Origin: Verrucomicrobiota bacterium
GTDB lineage: Bacteria; Verrucomicrobiota; Verrucomicrobiia; Opitutales; Opitutaceae
Direction of reading: 5' to 3'
Assembly: GCA_023428905.1 (NCBI GenBank)
Contig: JAEYWP010000007.1
Span: 186,001-250,000 of the forward strand
Length of the DNA stretch: 64,000 bases
A program made the translations under genes and the position numbers. Below, piece after piece: positions 1-7,914 of the stretch. Every line of letters begins with the position of its first letter. Position 1 is the first letter of the stretch. The notes under the pieces were generated by a model. It was not told the origin of the DNA and did not search any database. It saw nothing but the letters and a program-made list of their open reading frames with translations.

Positions 1-277
1 GATGGAAAACGCGCGCCCCCGCCTGGAAGTGAAGAGCCGCCGCGTGGGTGGTGCCACCTACCAGGTTCCGATTGAAATTTCGTACGAACGCCAGGAGAGC
101 CTCGCGCTTCGCTGGATCGTTGATGCGGCCGGATCGCGCAAGGGTATCCCGATGAAGGACGCCCTCGCTGCCGAGATCGTCGATGCCTACAACAACACGG
201 GCAGCGTCGTGAAGAAGAAGGAAGACACCCACAAGATGGCGCAGGCCAATCGCGCCTTCGCCCACCTCCGCTGGTAA
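1..277 (+). CDS. rpsG: 30S ribosomal protein S7, C-terminal part
   Basis: This is the last 91 residues of S7, a 16S rRNA-binding protein that organises the head of the small subunit near the E site. The usual length is about 156 residues, so the first 65 or so lie before the window. The conserved blocks EVKSRRVGG, YQVP, LRWIV and the C-terminal MAQANRAFAHLRW are all visible. Base 1 is the last base of a codon and the first readable codon happens to be ATG, an internal methionine rather than the start. It ends 15 nt before fusA, the normal str-operon arrangement. Confidence 0.97.
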   Translation, partial: MENARPRLEVKSRRVGGATYQVPIEISYERQESLALRWIVDAAGSRKGIPMKDALAAEIVDAYNNTGSVVKKKEDTHKMAQANRAFAHLRW

Positions 278-292
278 CCCGAGCCCGTCATC

Positions 293-2485
293 ATGGCCAA
301 CGCCTCCGCACCCGTCATCACCGTCGTCACCGACAAGGCCAAGGTTTCCCCCGCCAACGCGAAGGAACGCCCGTTCCCGCTGGAGTGGACCCGCAACATC
401 GGCATTGCCGCGCATATCGATGCGGGCAAGACGACCACCACCGAGCGTATTCTTTTTTACTCGGGCGCCGTCCACAAGATGGGCGAGGTGCATGAGGGAA
501 CCACCGTCACCGACTGGATGGAGCAGGAGCGTGAGCGTGGCATCACGATCACCGCCGCCGCCATTTCCTGCGCCTGGAACGCCTCCTGCGGCCCGTGGAA
601 GGGCATCAAGCAGCGTATCAATATCATCGATACCCCGGGACACGTGGACTTCACCGCCGAGGTGGAGCGTTCCCTCCGTGTGCTCGACGGTGCCGTCGCC
701 GTGTTCTGCGCTGTCGCCGGTGTGCAGCCCCAGTCCGAGACGGTTTGGCGCCAGGCCAACAAATACCGCGTTCCGCGTATCGCGTTCATCAACAAGATGG
801 ACCGCACGGGCGCAGACTTTTTCCGCGCGGTCACCGAGATGCGTGAGAAGCTGAAGGCCAACGCCCATCCGCTTTTCATTCCGATCGGCAAGGAAGAGAA
901 CTTCAGCGGTCTGGTCGACCTCGTCCAGAACATCGCCTACATCTTCGACGAGACCAAGGATCCGCTCGGCATGAATCCGGTCACCTCCGAGATTCCCGCC
1001 GACTACAAGGACCAGGCTAAGGAATACCGCGACAAGCTGATCGAGGCGGTCTCCGACTTTGACGACGTCATCGCTGAGAAATACCTCGGTGGTGAGGAGA
1101 TCACGACCAACGAACTGATGTTGGGCGTCCGCAAGGCGACCATCTCCCTGCAGTTCACCGGCGTGGTCCCGGGCTCGGCCTTCAAGAAGAAGGGCGTGCA
1201 GCGCCTCCTCGACTGCGTGGTCAACTACCTCCCGAGCCCGATCGATGTCCCCCCGATGACGGGTCAGGACAGCGACGGCAAGTCGGTCGAGGTCACGGTT
1301 GACGACAAGGCCAAGCTGGCCGGCCTCGCCTTCAAGCTCTGGACCGACCCGTTTGTCGGCAAGATCGTCTTTTACCGGGTTTACACCGGTGTTCTGCCAA
1401 AGGGCACCTCGCTCTACAATCCCCGCACCCGTCGCAGCGAGCGCGTCTCGCGCCTCGTGCTGATGCGCGCGATGGACCGTGAGGAAATCGATCTGGCATA
1501 TTCCGGCGACATCTGCGCCCTGGTGGGTGTGAAGGATGTCATCACCGGTGACACCCTCTGCAACGAGGACTTCGACATTCGCCTCGAGCCGCCGTCATTC
1601 CCGGAGCCCGTGATCTCGATGTCGATCGAGCCGAACTCCAAGGCTGACCAGGAAAAGATGGGAACCGCGCTCCAGCGCCTGGTGGCTGAAGATCCGACCC
1701 TGCGTGTAAAGACCGACCCGGACACCGGCCAGACCATTCTGGCGGGCATGGGAGAACTGCACCTCGACATCATCCGCGACCGCATGAAGCGCGAGTTCAA
1801 GGTGGAAGCGACCTCCGGCAAGCCGCAGATCGCCTACCGTGAAACCGTGACCGGCTCCGCCGACGGCGAGGGCAAGTTCATCCGCCAGTCGGGTGGTAAG
1901 GGCCAGTACGGCCACGTCGTGATCAAGATCGAGCCGAACGAAAAGGGTAAGGGCGTCGAAGTGATCAATGAGATCGTGGGCGGTGTCATCCCGAAGGAGT
2001 TCATCAAGCCCGCAACGGACGGTATCCTCGAAGGTGCCAACAATGGCGCGGTCGCCGGTTATCCGGTGGTTGATGTCAAGGTGCGCATCGTCGACGGCTC
2101 CTTCCACGAAGTCGACTCCTCTGAACTCGCGTTCAAGATGGCCGGTATCTTCGCCTTCAAGGATGGCATGAAGCAGGCCGGGCCGATCTTGCTCGAGCCG
2201 ATCATGGGCGTCGAAGTCACGACCCCGGAAGAGTACCAGGGCGACCTGATGGGCGACATCAACCGTCGTCGCGGCCAGATCCAGGGCATGGAGAACAAGA
2301 ATGGCGCGTGCATCATCAACGCGTTCGTCCCGCTCGAGATGCTCTTCGGCTACGTCACGGACATCCGTTCCCTCTCCAAGGGCCGCGCCAGCGCCGGCAT
2401 CACCCCGTCGCATTTCGAACAGGTCCCGAACTCGCTCCTCGCGAAGATCGTGGAAACCTCGTCCAAAGCGCCGGCCCGTACCTAA
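293..2485 (+). CDS. fusA: Elongation factor G
   Basis: EF-G is the GTPase that drives tRNA-mRNA translocation on the ribosome. The GTP-binding motifs are clear: AHIDAGKTT near residue 40, the switch segment RGITI, DTPGH and NKMD. Domains II to V follow, with GMGELHLDII in domain III and the domain IV motif GGKGQYGHV. At 730 residues it is longer than the usual 690-705. The excess is an N-terminal leader of about 35 residues before the first conserved block (WTRNIGIAAHIDAGK) and a short insert around ISCAWNASCGPW between the switch region and DTPGH. There is no recognisable second fusA in the window. It sits between rpsG and rpsJ; a tuf gene often lies at this position but is absent. Confidence 0.97.
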   Translation: MANASAPVITVVTDKAKVSPANAKERPFPLEWTRNIGIAAHIDAGKTTTTERILFYSGAVHKMGEVHEGTTVTDWMEQERERGITITAAAISCAWNASCGPWKGIKQRINIIDTPGHVDFTAEVERSLRVLDGAVAVFCAVAGVQPQSETVWRQANKYRVPRIAFINKMDRTGADFFRAVTEMREKLKANAHPLFIPIGKEENFSGLVDLVQNIAYIFDETKDPLGMNPVTSEIPADYKDQAKEYRDKLIEAVSDFDDVIAEKYLGGEEITTNELMLGVRKATISLQFTGVVPGSAFKKKGVQRLLDCVVNYLPSPIDVPPMTGQDSDGKSVEVTVDDKAKLAGLAFKLWTDPFVGKIVFYRVYTGVLPKGTSLYNPRTRRSERVSRLVLMRAMDREEIDLAYSGDICALVGVKDVITGDTLCNEDFDIRLEPPSFPEPVISMSIEPNSKADQEKMGTALQRLVAEDPTLRVKTDPDTGQTILAGMGELHLDIIRDRMKREFKVEATSGKPQIAYRETVTGSADGEGKFIRQSGGKGQYGHVVIKIEPNEKGKGVEVINEIVGGVIPKEFIKPATDGILEGANNGAVAGYPVVDVKVRIVDGSFHEVDSSELAFKMAGIFAFKDGMKQAGPILLEPIMGVEVTTPEEYQGDLMGDINRRRGQIQGMENKNGACIINAFVPLEMLFGYVTDIRSLSKGRASAGITPSHFEQVPNSLLAKIVETSSKAPART

Positions 2486-2504
2486 CCTCCGTTCTTTTTA
2501 CGCC

Positions 2505-2813
2505 ATGAAAGGCCAACGTATTCGCATCAAACTCCAGGGCTTCGATTACCGTGTGATCGACCAGTCCGCCCTGGAGATCGTCGAGACCGCCAAGCGCTCC
2601 GGCGCCCGTGTCTCCGGTCCCATTCCGCTTCCCACCCGGATCGAGAAGCTCTCCGTGAACCGCTCGCCGCACGTCGACAAGAAATCGATGGAGCAGTTTG
2701 AGACGCGCACGCACAAGCGCCTGATCGACATCATCGAGCCGACCGCCCAGACGGTCGACGAGCTGAAGAAGCTGAATCTCCCCTCCGGCGTCGATATCAC
2801 CATCAACGTTTAA
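2505..2813 (+). CDS. rpsJ: 30S ribosomal protein S10
   Basis: S10 (102 residues, normal length) is a head protein of the small subunit and, as NusE, a partner of NusB in antitermination. The start is the ATG at 2505, giving MKGQRIRIKLQGFDY, the standard N-terminus. A reading frame continues upstream into fusA but that part is not conserved. The core GPIPLPTRIEK followed by SPHVDKKSMEQFE and TRTHKRL is intact. It lies 19 nt after fusA and 126 nt before rplC, so the str and S10 operons are joined here. Confidence 0.96.
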   Translation: MKGQRIRIKLQGFDYRVIDQSALEIVETAKRSGARVSGPIPLPTRIEKLSVNRSPHVDKKSMEQFETRTHKRLIDIIEPTAQTVDELKKLNLPSGVDITINV

Positions 2814-2939
2814 TATCGAACGCTGACCGTATCCTAACAGTACATACATAGCAGTTGCCCATGTGCGCCTCCGGTGCACCGCTGGGTCCCTCGCTAATGT
2901 AGGTCCTAAACGGAAACCCTTCCACCTACCGCTTAGCCC

Positions 2940-3587
2940 ATGATCTCTACACTCGTAGGCAAAAAAATCGGCATGACGCAGGTCTACGACGCTCAAAACG
3001 TCCTGGTCCCCGTCACCGTGGTTGAAGCCGGTCCCTGCCCGGTCGTCCAAGTCAAGACGACCGAGACCGACGGCTACAACGCAGTCCAGCTCGGATTCTC
3101 CAAGAAGAAGGCCAAGAACAGCGCCAAGGCTGAGTCTGGCCACGCCAAGAAGGCCGGCCTCGAGGACGCGCCCCGCGTTCTCAGCGAAGTTCGCCTCGAA
3201 GGCGCTCCCGACCTCAAGGTGGGTGATGTTGTCACCGTCGCCGCCTTCACCGAAGGCCAGATGGTGGACGTCATTGGCGTCTCCAAGGGCAAAGGTTTCC
3301 AGGGTGTGATGAAGCGCTTCCGTGTTGCTGGCGGTCCCGCCACCCACGGTTCGATGTTTCACCGCCGTATCGGTTCTGTCGGTATGCGCCAGACTCCTGG
3401 CCGCGTCTGGAAGAACCAGGCCATGCCCGGCCACATGGGCAGCGAGCGCCGCACCGTGCAGAACCTGCGCGTGGTGAAGGTGCTTCCTGAGAAGAACCTC
3501 ATCCTGGTCAAGGGCGCAATCCCGGGCGCGAATGGGGACGACGTCATCGTCCGCAGCGCGATCAAGGGTCAACCGAAGAAAGCCTAA
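2940..3587 (+). CDS. rplC: 50S ribosomal protein L3
   Basis: L3 (215 residues) is an early 23S rRNA-binding protein whose extended loop reaches toward the peptidyl transferase centre. The N-terminus IGKKIGMTQVYD-like block, the SKGKGFQGV motif and the loop segments THGSMFHRRIGSVG and PGRVWKNQAMPGHMG are all present. The 126-nt gap before it is the longest leader in the first part of the cluster and contains a 7-bp hairpin with a 3-nt loop (2863-2879, one G-U pair). This could be a remnant of the S10-operon leader, but no L4-binding fold can be recognised by eye. Confidence 0.97.
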   Translation: MISTLVGKKIGMTQVYDAQNVLVPVTVVEAGPCPVVQVKTTETDGYNAVQLGFSKKKAKNSAKAESGHAKKAGLEDAPRVLSEVRLEGAPDLKVGDVVTVAAFTEGQMVDVIGVSKGKGFQGVMKRFRVAGGPATHGSMFHRRIGSVGMRQTPGRVWKNQAMPGHMGSERRTVQNLRVVKVLPEKNLILVKGAIPGANGDDVIVRSAIKGQPKKA

Positions 3588-3601
3588 GGAGACTGACTGC
3601 A

Positions 3602-4237
3602 ATGAAGCTCAAAGTATTTTCCCCTGACGGCACGTCTTCGCGCGAACAGGAGTTCGCCGGACTGCCGACCTTCGAAGGCGACAAAGGCCTCCAGGCCGTG
3701 AAGGAAGTAATCGTCGCAATCAACGCCAACAATCGCCTTGGCACGCACTCCACCAAGACCCGTGGCGAAGTCCGCGGCGGTGGCAAGAAGCCGTGGCGCC
3801 AGAAGGGCACCGGCCGCGCTCGCGCTGGCTCGATCCGTTCCCCACTCTGGGTGGGCGGTGGTGTGGTCTTTGGACCCAAGCCCCGCGATTACTCCAAGAA
3901 GATCAACAGCAAGGTGAAGGCGCTGGCGTTCAGCCGCGCTCTCTTTGACCGCGCTGTGGCCGGCGAAATCGATGTGATCGAAAGCATCGAGGTGCCGACC
4001 GCCAAGACCAAGGCGATCAACACCGTGATCGGCCGCATTGCCCCCAAGGGCAAGGTCCTCGTGGTGGATGACACGTTCAGTGCCGAGGCGGCCCGCGCCA
4101 CTCGCAACCTCGAGCGCGTCAGCACCCAGGAGGCCTCCAAGCTCAACACCCTGGATCTCGCCCAGTACAAGAAGATCATCGTGTCCAGCAAAGCGCTCGA
4201 GACGATCATCGCCCGCGTCAGCGGAGGTAACTCATGA
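3602..4237 (+). CDS. rplD: 50S ribosomal protein L4
   Basis: L4 (211 residues) binds 23S rRNA and lines the exit tunnel; in Escherichia coli it also represses its own operon. The tunnel-loop signature is clear: THSTKTRGEVRGGGKKPWRQ followed by KGTGRARAGSIRSP. An AAGGAG-type ribosome binding site overlaps the end of rplC. The stop codon overlaps the start of rplW in an ATGA arrangement, so the two are translationally coupled. Confidence 0.97.
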   Translation: MKLKVFSPDGTSSREQEFAGLPTFEGDKGLQAVKEVIVAINANNRLGTHSTKTRGEVRGGGKKPWRQKGTGRARAGSIRSPLWVGGGVVFGPKPRDYSKKINSKVKALAFSRALFDRAVAGEIDVIESIEVPTAKTKAINTVIGRIAPKGKVLVVDDTFSAEAARATRNLERVSTQEASKLNTLDLAQYKKIIVSSKALETIIARVSGGNS

Positions 4238-4515
4238 ACGCCGACCAAGTCCTCAAGCTCGTCCGCCTGACGGAAAAATCGAACAAGCTCTCGGCTGAAC
4301 TCGGCCAGTACACGTTCGAGGTTTCCCCGAAGGCCAACAAGAACCAGATCGCCGAAGCGGTGGAGAAGACCTTCAAGGTCACCGTGACGCGCGTGAACAC
4401 GCAGAACTACCGCGGCAAGAACAAGCGCAGCCGTCTCGGTCGCCCGAGCACGACGTCCGACTACAAGAAGGCGATCGTGACCCTCAAGGCCGGCGACAAG
4501 ATCGAGCTCGTCTAA
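4234..4515 (+). CDS. rplW: 50S ribosomal protein L23
   Basis: L23 (93 residues) sits at the exit of the peptide tunnel and forms the docking site for trigger factor and SRP. The conserved elements are LRLTEKSNKL-type helix near the N-terminus, YTFEVSPKANKNQIAEAVE and the loop KVTRVNTQN-like segment followed by a basic hairpin (KNKRSRLGRPS). It overlaps rplD by 4 nt and is followed by rplB after 17 nt. A GGAG-type site precedes rplB. Confidence 0.96.
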   Translation: MNADQVLKLVRLTEKSNKLSAELGQYTFEVSPKANKNQIAEAVEKTFKVTVTRVNTQNYRGKNKRSRLGRPSTTSDYKKAIVTLKAGDKIELV

Positions 4516-4532
4516 CCTGGAGAAATCCCACC

Positions 4533-5399
4533 ATGGCTCTCAAAGCATTTCGTCCCCTCACCGCGGCCCAGCGCTTCACGCAGCTGAACCGTTCCGAGGG
4601 TCTGTCCACCAAACGTCCGGAGCGGGCGCTGACCAAGGCCAAGAACAAGACCGGTGGTCGCAACTGCTACGGCCGGACCACCTCCCGCCGTCGCGGCGGC
4701 GGTCACAAGCAGCTCTACCGCCAGATCGACTTCCGTCGTGATATCCTCGACATGCCCGCCAAGGTGCAGGCGATCGAGTACGATCCCAACCGCAGTGCCA
4801 ACCTGGCCCTGATCGCGTACACCAACGGCGAGAAGCGCTACATCCTCGCCCCCGAGGGCCTGAAGGTCGGCGACTCGATCTTCACCTCGCTGAAGGCGAC
4901 CACCAACGACTTCACCATCGGCAACAACTTCCCGCTCGAGATCATTCCTCCCGCGACGAAGCTGCACGCGGTGGAACTGCTCCCCGGCCGCGGCGCCCAG
5001 ATGGGACGCACCGCCGGAACCTCGATCGAGCTGGTCGCGGTGGAAAATGGTTTCGCCCAGCTGAAGATGCCGTCCGGAGAAATCCGCACGGTGAATCCGA
5101 AGTGCCGCGCCACCATCGGTATCGTCGGCAATGGCGAACACGCCAACCAGTCGCTCGGCAAGGCCGGACGTTCCCGCTGGCTCGGTCGTCGCCCGCGCGT
5201 TCGTGGTGTCGCGATGAACCCGGTCGACCACCCCAACGGTGGTGGTCAGGGCAAGTCCAAGGGTGGTGGCGGTCGCCAGCACCTGGTGTCCCCCTGGGGC
5301 CAGCTGGCCAAGGGATTCCCGACTCGCCGTCGTTCGAAGCCCTCCAACAGCCTCATTCTGGTCCGCCACAACGGTCGTCCGCCGCGCGGCAAGAAATAA
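4533..5399 (+). CDS. rplB: 50S ribosomal protein L2
   Basis: L2 (288 residues) is a core large-subunit protein needed for subunit joining and peptidyl transferase activity. The hallmarks are GRNCYGRTTSRRRGGGHKQ near residue 45-63, the central SH3-like barrel, and the C-terminal rRNA-binding segment MNPVDHPNGGGQGKSKGG, which contains the conserved active-region histidine. The C-terminus is basic (RHNGRPPRGKK). The gene fits the S10 order, with 19 nt separating it from rpsS. Confidence 0.97.
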   Translation: MALKAFRPLTAAQRFTQLNRSEGLSTKRPERALTKAKNKTGGRNCYGRTTSRRRGGGHKQLYRQIDFRRDILDMPAKVQAIEYDPNRSANLALIAYTNGEKRYILAPEGLKVGDSIFTSLKATTNDFTIGNNFPLEIIPPATKLHAVELLPGRGAQMGRTAGTSIELVAVENGFAQLKMPSGEIRTVNPKCRATIGIVGNGEHANQSLGKAGRSRWLGRRPRVRGVAMNPVDHPNGGGQGKSKGGGGRQHLVSPWGQLAKGFPTRRRSKPSNSLILVRHNGRPPRGKK

Positions 5400-5418
5400 C
5401 CTTTAAGGATCCCCTACC

Positions 5419-5697
5419 ATGGCCCGTTCCATCAAAAAAGGCTTCTTTGTCGACTACCACCTTCTCGAGAAGATCGAGAAGGCGAACAAGGGTGGTGGCA
5501 GCCGCAAGCCGATCCAGACCTGGTCCCGTCGTTCGACCATCACGCCCGATTTCATCGGGCACACCTTCAATGTTCACAACGGCAAGGCGTTTGTCGCCGT
5601 GTACGTCACCGAGAACATGGTCGGCCACAAGCTGGGCGAGTTCGCTCCGACCCGCGTCTTCAAGGCCCACGGTTCCCACACCGCCAAGGCCGTCTAA
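5419..5697 (+). CDS. rpsS: 30S ribosomal protein S19
   Basis: S19 (92 residues, standard length) forms a complex with S13 in the small-subunit head and contacts tRNA. The N-terminal MARSIKKGFFVD and the central TWSRRSTITPDFIGHTF are diagnostic, as is GHKLGEFAPTR near the C-terminus. It is followed by an 80-nt spacer containing a perfect UUCG-capped hairpin before rplV. Confidence 0.97.
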   Translation: MARSIKKGFFVDYHLLEKIEKANKGGGSRKPIQTWSRRSTITPDFIGHTFNVHNGKAFVAVYVTENMVGHKLGEFAPTRVFKAHGSHTAKAV

Positions 5698-5731
5698 TCG
5701 TAGCTCTTAAGTTGATACACAAAAGGGCAGG

Positions 5732-5749
5732 GTCCCGCTTCGGCGGGAC
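5732..5749 (+). promoter_or_regulatory. Intercistronic hairpin with UUCG tetraloop
   Basis: Between rpsS and rplV there is a perfect 7-bp stem GTCCCGC/GCGGGAC closed by TTCG, that is, an extra-stable C(UUCG)G tetraloop in RNA. A flanking G-T pair could extend it to 8 bp. No T-tract follows, so it is not a standard terminator. It lies 28 nt before the rplV ATG and could mark an mRNA processing or stabilising site; that role is inferred. Confidence 0.6.
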
Positions 5750-5777
5750 TGCTGTCGCCGAAACCGGAATCACATTC

Positions 5778-6119
5778 ATGGAAGTTCAAGCTCTCACCCG
5801 CAACGCGCGCATGTCCCCCAAGAAGGTGCGCGAAGTCGCCCGTACGATCCAGGGTCGCAAGGCCCCGGAGGCGGTCGATCTCCTCACTCTTATCCCGCGC
5901 AAGTCCGCCCGACTTCTTGCCAAGACGCTCAAGTCCGCGATCGCGAACGCTGAGAACAACAACAACCTCTCGGCCGACACGCTCGTCGTGAAGAGCGCGA
6001 TCGTCGAGAACGGCCCCGTGCTGAAGCGTTTCAAGGCCGGCGCCCGCGGTTCCGCGATGCCCCGCCGCAAGAAGATGTCGCACATCCGCATCGTCCTCAC
6101 CGACGGCACCACCAACTAA
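5778..6119 (+). CDS. rplV: 50S ribosomal protein L22
   Basis: L22 (113 residues) binds several 23S domains and its beta-hairpin lines the exit tunnel. I chose the ATG at 5778 (MEVQALTRNARMSPKKVRE) because it matches family length. The frame is open back to a TTG at 5712 but those 22 codons run through the hairpin and are not L22-like. The helix LLAKTLKSAIANAENN and the tunnel hairpin AGARGSAMPRRKKMSHI are conserved. It is followed 9 nt later by rpsC. Confidence 0.95.
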   Translation: MEVQALTRNARMSPKKVREVARTIQGRKAPEAVDLLTLIPRKSARLLAKTLKSAIANAENNNNLSADTLVVKSAIVENGPVLKRFKAGARGSAMPRRKKMSHIRIVLTDGTTN

Positions 6120-6128
6120 CCTACTTCC

Positions 6129-6764
6129 ATGGGCCAAAAGACCAATCCTATCGGTTTCCGTCTCGCCGTCCGCCGTAACTGGCAGTCCCGCTGGTACGCC
6201 AGCAAGAAGGACTTCGGCAAGCTTCTCGCAGAAGATCAGCTGATCCGTGAAAAGCTGATGGAGAAGCTCAGGCAGGCTTCCGTTCCCCGCATCTTCATCG
6301 AGCGCGCGTCCAACCGCGTGCGCGTCAAGATCTACACCGCCCGTCCTGGCATCGTCATCGGCCGCAAGGGCCAGGAGATCGAGAAGATCAAGGAGGAGCT
6401 GGCCAAGCTCACCGGCAAGGAGATCCTGCTCGACATCCAGGAGGTGAAGAAGCCGGAGATCGAGGCCCAGCTCGTGGCCGAGAACGTCGCCCTCCAGCTG
6501 GAGCGCCGCATCGCCTTCCGTCGCGCGATGAAGAAGGCCGTGGAAATGGCCATGACCCTCGGTGCCGAGGGCATCCGTATCCAGTGTTCGGGCCGCCTGG
6601 GCGGTGCCGACATCGCCCGCCGCGAGTGGCAGCGCAAGGGCCGCGTTCCGCTGCACACCCTGCGCGAGAACATCGACTACGGTTTCTCCGAGGCCCGTAC
6701 CGTCTACGGTAAGATCGGCGTCAAGTGCTGGATCTGCAAAAAGGACACCGAGGCAACCAACTGA
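6129..6764 (+). CDS. rpsC: 30S ribosomal protein S3
   Basis: S3 (211 residues) forms part of the mRNA entry channel and its helicase site. The N-terminal MGQKTNPIGFRL and the KH domain with the signature PGIVIGRKGQEIE are clear. The C-terminal domain carries GAEGIRIQCSGRLGGADIAR and ends after the YGKIGVKCWI strand. The tail is short (KKDTEATN), giving slightly less than the common 215-235 residues. It is followed by a 117-nt gap filled with 7-bp-periodic DNA. Confidence 0.97.
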   Translation: MGQKTNPIGFRLAVRRNWQSRWYASKKDFGKLLAEDQLIREKLMEKLRQASVPRIFIERASNRVRVKIYTARPGIVIGRKGQEIEKIKEELAKLTGKEILLDIQEVKKPEIEAQLVAENVALQLERRIAFRRAMKKAVEMAMTLGAEGIRIQCSGRLGGADIARREWQRKGRVPLHTLRENIDYGFSEARTVYGKIGVKCWICKKDTEATN

Positions 6765-6768
6765 AACA

Positions 6769-6881
6769 TTTATGATTGATGATTGATGATTTGAGATCTC
6801 GCCCGCGAGAAGCGCGGCGGGGTCGGTGATCAGAGATCAGCGTCCAAATCATAAGTCATAAATCGAGAATCATAAATCACC
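6769..6881 (+). repeat. Period-7 degenerate repeat in the rpsC-rplP gap
   Basis: The spacer consists of two arrays of 7-bp units in opposite sense around a GC-rich centre. The left array (6769-6796) is four units of the type TTGATGA. The right array (6826-6881) is eight in-phase units, most with the core AATCATA, and its last unit (AATCACC) directly abuts the rplP ATG. Word ATTTATGATT at the left and AATCATAAAT at the right are reverse complements. Between them lies a small stem TCTCG/CGAGA (6797-6810). No canonical ribosome binding site is visible before rplP. Confidence 0.75.
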
Positions 6882-7304
6882 ATGGCTCTTTCCCCCTCCC
6901 GCACCAAGTACCGCAAGACCCAGAAGGGTAGCCTGGCCGGCAATGCCAAGCGCGGCAACACTCTCGCCTTCGGCGATTTTGGCCTGCAGTCCCTCAGCCG
7001 CGGCCCCATGACGGGCCAGCAGATCGAGGCGGCGCGCGTGACCATCTCCCGCCACCTCAAGCGCAAGGGCAAACTCTGGATCCGCATCTTCCCGCACAAG
7101 CCGGTGACGAAGAAGCCCGCCGAAACCCGCATGGGTCACGGTAAGGGTCCGGTCGAGTATTACGTCGCCCAGATCAAGCCGGGCGCGGTGCTCTTCGAGC
7201 TCGCCGGCGTCCCCGCCACCATCGCGAAGGAAGCCTTCCGGCTGGCCGACGCCAAACTGCCCTTCCGCTGCCGTTTCATCGTGCGCGAAGGCGCCATCGC
7301 CTGA
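6882..7304 (+). CDS. rplP: 50S ribosomal protein L16
   Basis: L16 (140 residues) organises the A-site region of the large subunit. The N-terminal RTKYRKTQKG, the core GPMTGQQIEAARVTISRHLKR and the loop KPAETRMGHGKG are all typical; the arginine in GxRMGxGKG that is hydroxylated in some bacteria lies in this loop. The start codon follows immediately after the 7-bp repeat array rather than a GGAGG site, so initiation may depend on this AT-rich leader; that is an inference. Confidence 0.96.
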   Translation: MALSPSRTKYRKTQKGSLAGNAKRGNTLAFGDFGLQSLSRGPMTGQQIEAARVTISRHLKRKGKLWIRIFPHKPVTKKPAETRMGHGKGPVEYYVAQIKPGAVLFELAGVPATIAKEAFRLADAKLPFRCRFIVREGAIA

Positions 7305-7330
7305 ACCGTAACCGACAACCGGATACGCAC

Positions 7331-7528
7331 ATGACTTCCAAAGAAATTAACGAACTCGCCCCCGCGGAGCTGGAAAAGAACGTCCGCGAGGCCCGTGAGA
7401 AACTGCTCCAGCTGCGTCTGCGCAGGCAGACCGGCCAGGTCGAAAAGACCCACGAACTGCGTGTGATCCGCAAGGACATCGCCCGCTTTGAAACCGCCTT
7501 GACCGCGAAGAAATCCGCGAAGGCCTAA
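7331..7528 (+). CDS. rpmC: 50S ribosomal protein L29
   Basis: L29 (65 residues) is a small helical protein next to L23 at the tunnel exit. The sequence is two helices with the conserved stretch LLQLRLRRQTGQVEKTHELR followed by the RKDIARFETAL helix. Size, position between rplP and rpsQ, and composition agree with the family. Confidence 0.94.
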   Translation: MTSKEINELAPAELEKNVREAREKLLQLRLRRQTGQVEKTHELRVIRKDIARFETALTAKKSAKA

Positions 7529-7542
7529 AACGCTTACAGACC

Positions 7543-7890
7543 ATGTCCTCTCCGACCCGCAACAAGCGCAAAGACCTCATCGGCTTCGTCACCAGCCGTT
7601 CCGGCGACAAATCGATCAAGGTGACCGTGCCGTTCAAGGCCCCGCACCCCCGTTATCAGAAGGTCATCAACCGCAAGACCGTCGTGCACGTGCATGACGA
7701 GAAGAACGAGACCAACGTCGGCGACAAGGTTGAGATCATGGAGACCCGTCCGATCAGCCGCATGAAGCGCTGGCGCGTGATCCGCGTCCTCGAGCGCGCG
7801 GTTGTGGCCGGTGCCGCCGTCACCGAGACGGATGTCGCCGAGCAGGTCCCCACCAAGACCACCCAGACGACCGAGAACCCCTCGGCCTAA
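7543..7890 (+). CDS. rpsQ: 30S ribosomal protein S17
   Basis: S17 is an early-assembly small-subunit protein with an OB fold. The N-terminal RKDLIGFVTSRSGDKSIKV, the RYQKVINR motif and the segment GDKVEIMETRPISRMKRWRV are conserved. At 115 residues it exceeds the usual 80-90; the extra part is a Thr/Ala-rich C-terminal tail of about 25 residues. Similar low-complexity tails occur on S11 and L17 in this cluster. Confidence 0.95.
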   Translation: MSSPTRNKRKDLIGFVTSRSGDKSIKVTVPFKAPHPRYQKVINRKTVVHVHDEKNETNVGDKVEIMETRPISRMKRWRVIRVLERAVVAGAAVTETDVAEQVPTKTTQTTENPSA

Positions 7891-7900
7891 TCCCACCACC

Positions 7901-7906
7901 AGGAGG
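7901..7906 (+). promoter_or_regulatory. Consensus ribosome binding site of rplN
   Basis: AGGAGG lies 8 nt before the rplN ATG. It is one of the few perfect Shine-Dalgarno sequences in this cluster; many neighbouring genes have weak or no sites. rplN is the first gene of the spc operon in many bacteria. Confidence 0.7.
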
Positions 7907-7914
7907 TTCGCGTC

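Noticed and set aside
2400..3602. 400-codon open frame on the minus strand
   Set aside because: Antisense to fusA end, rpsJ and rplC, all highly conserved; composition typical of a shadow frame.
5712..5777. TTG start for rplV
   Set aside because: It would add 22 residues translated through a stable hairpin; the ATG at 5778 gives the conserved L22 N-terminus.
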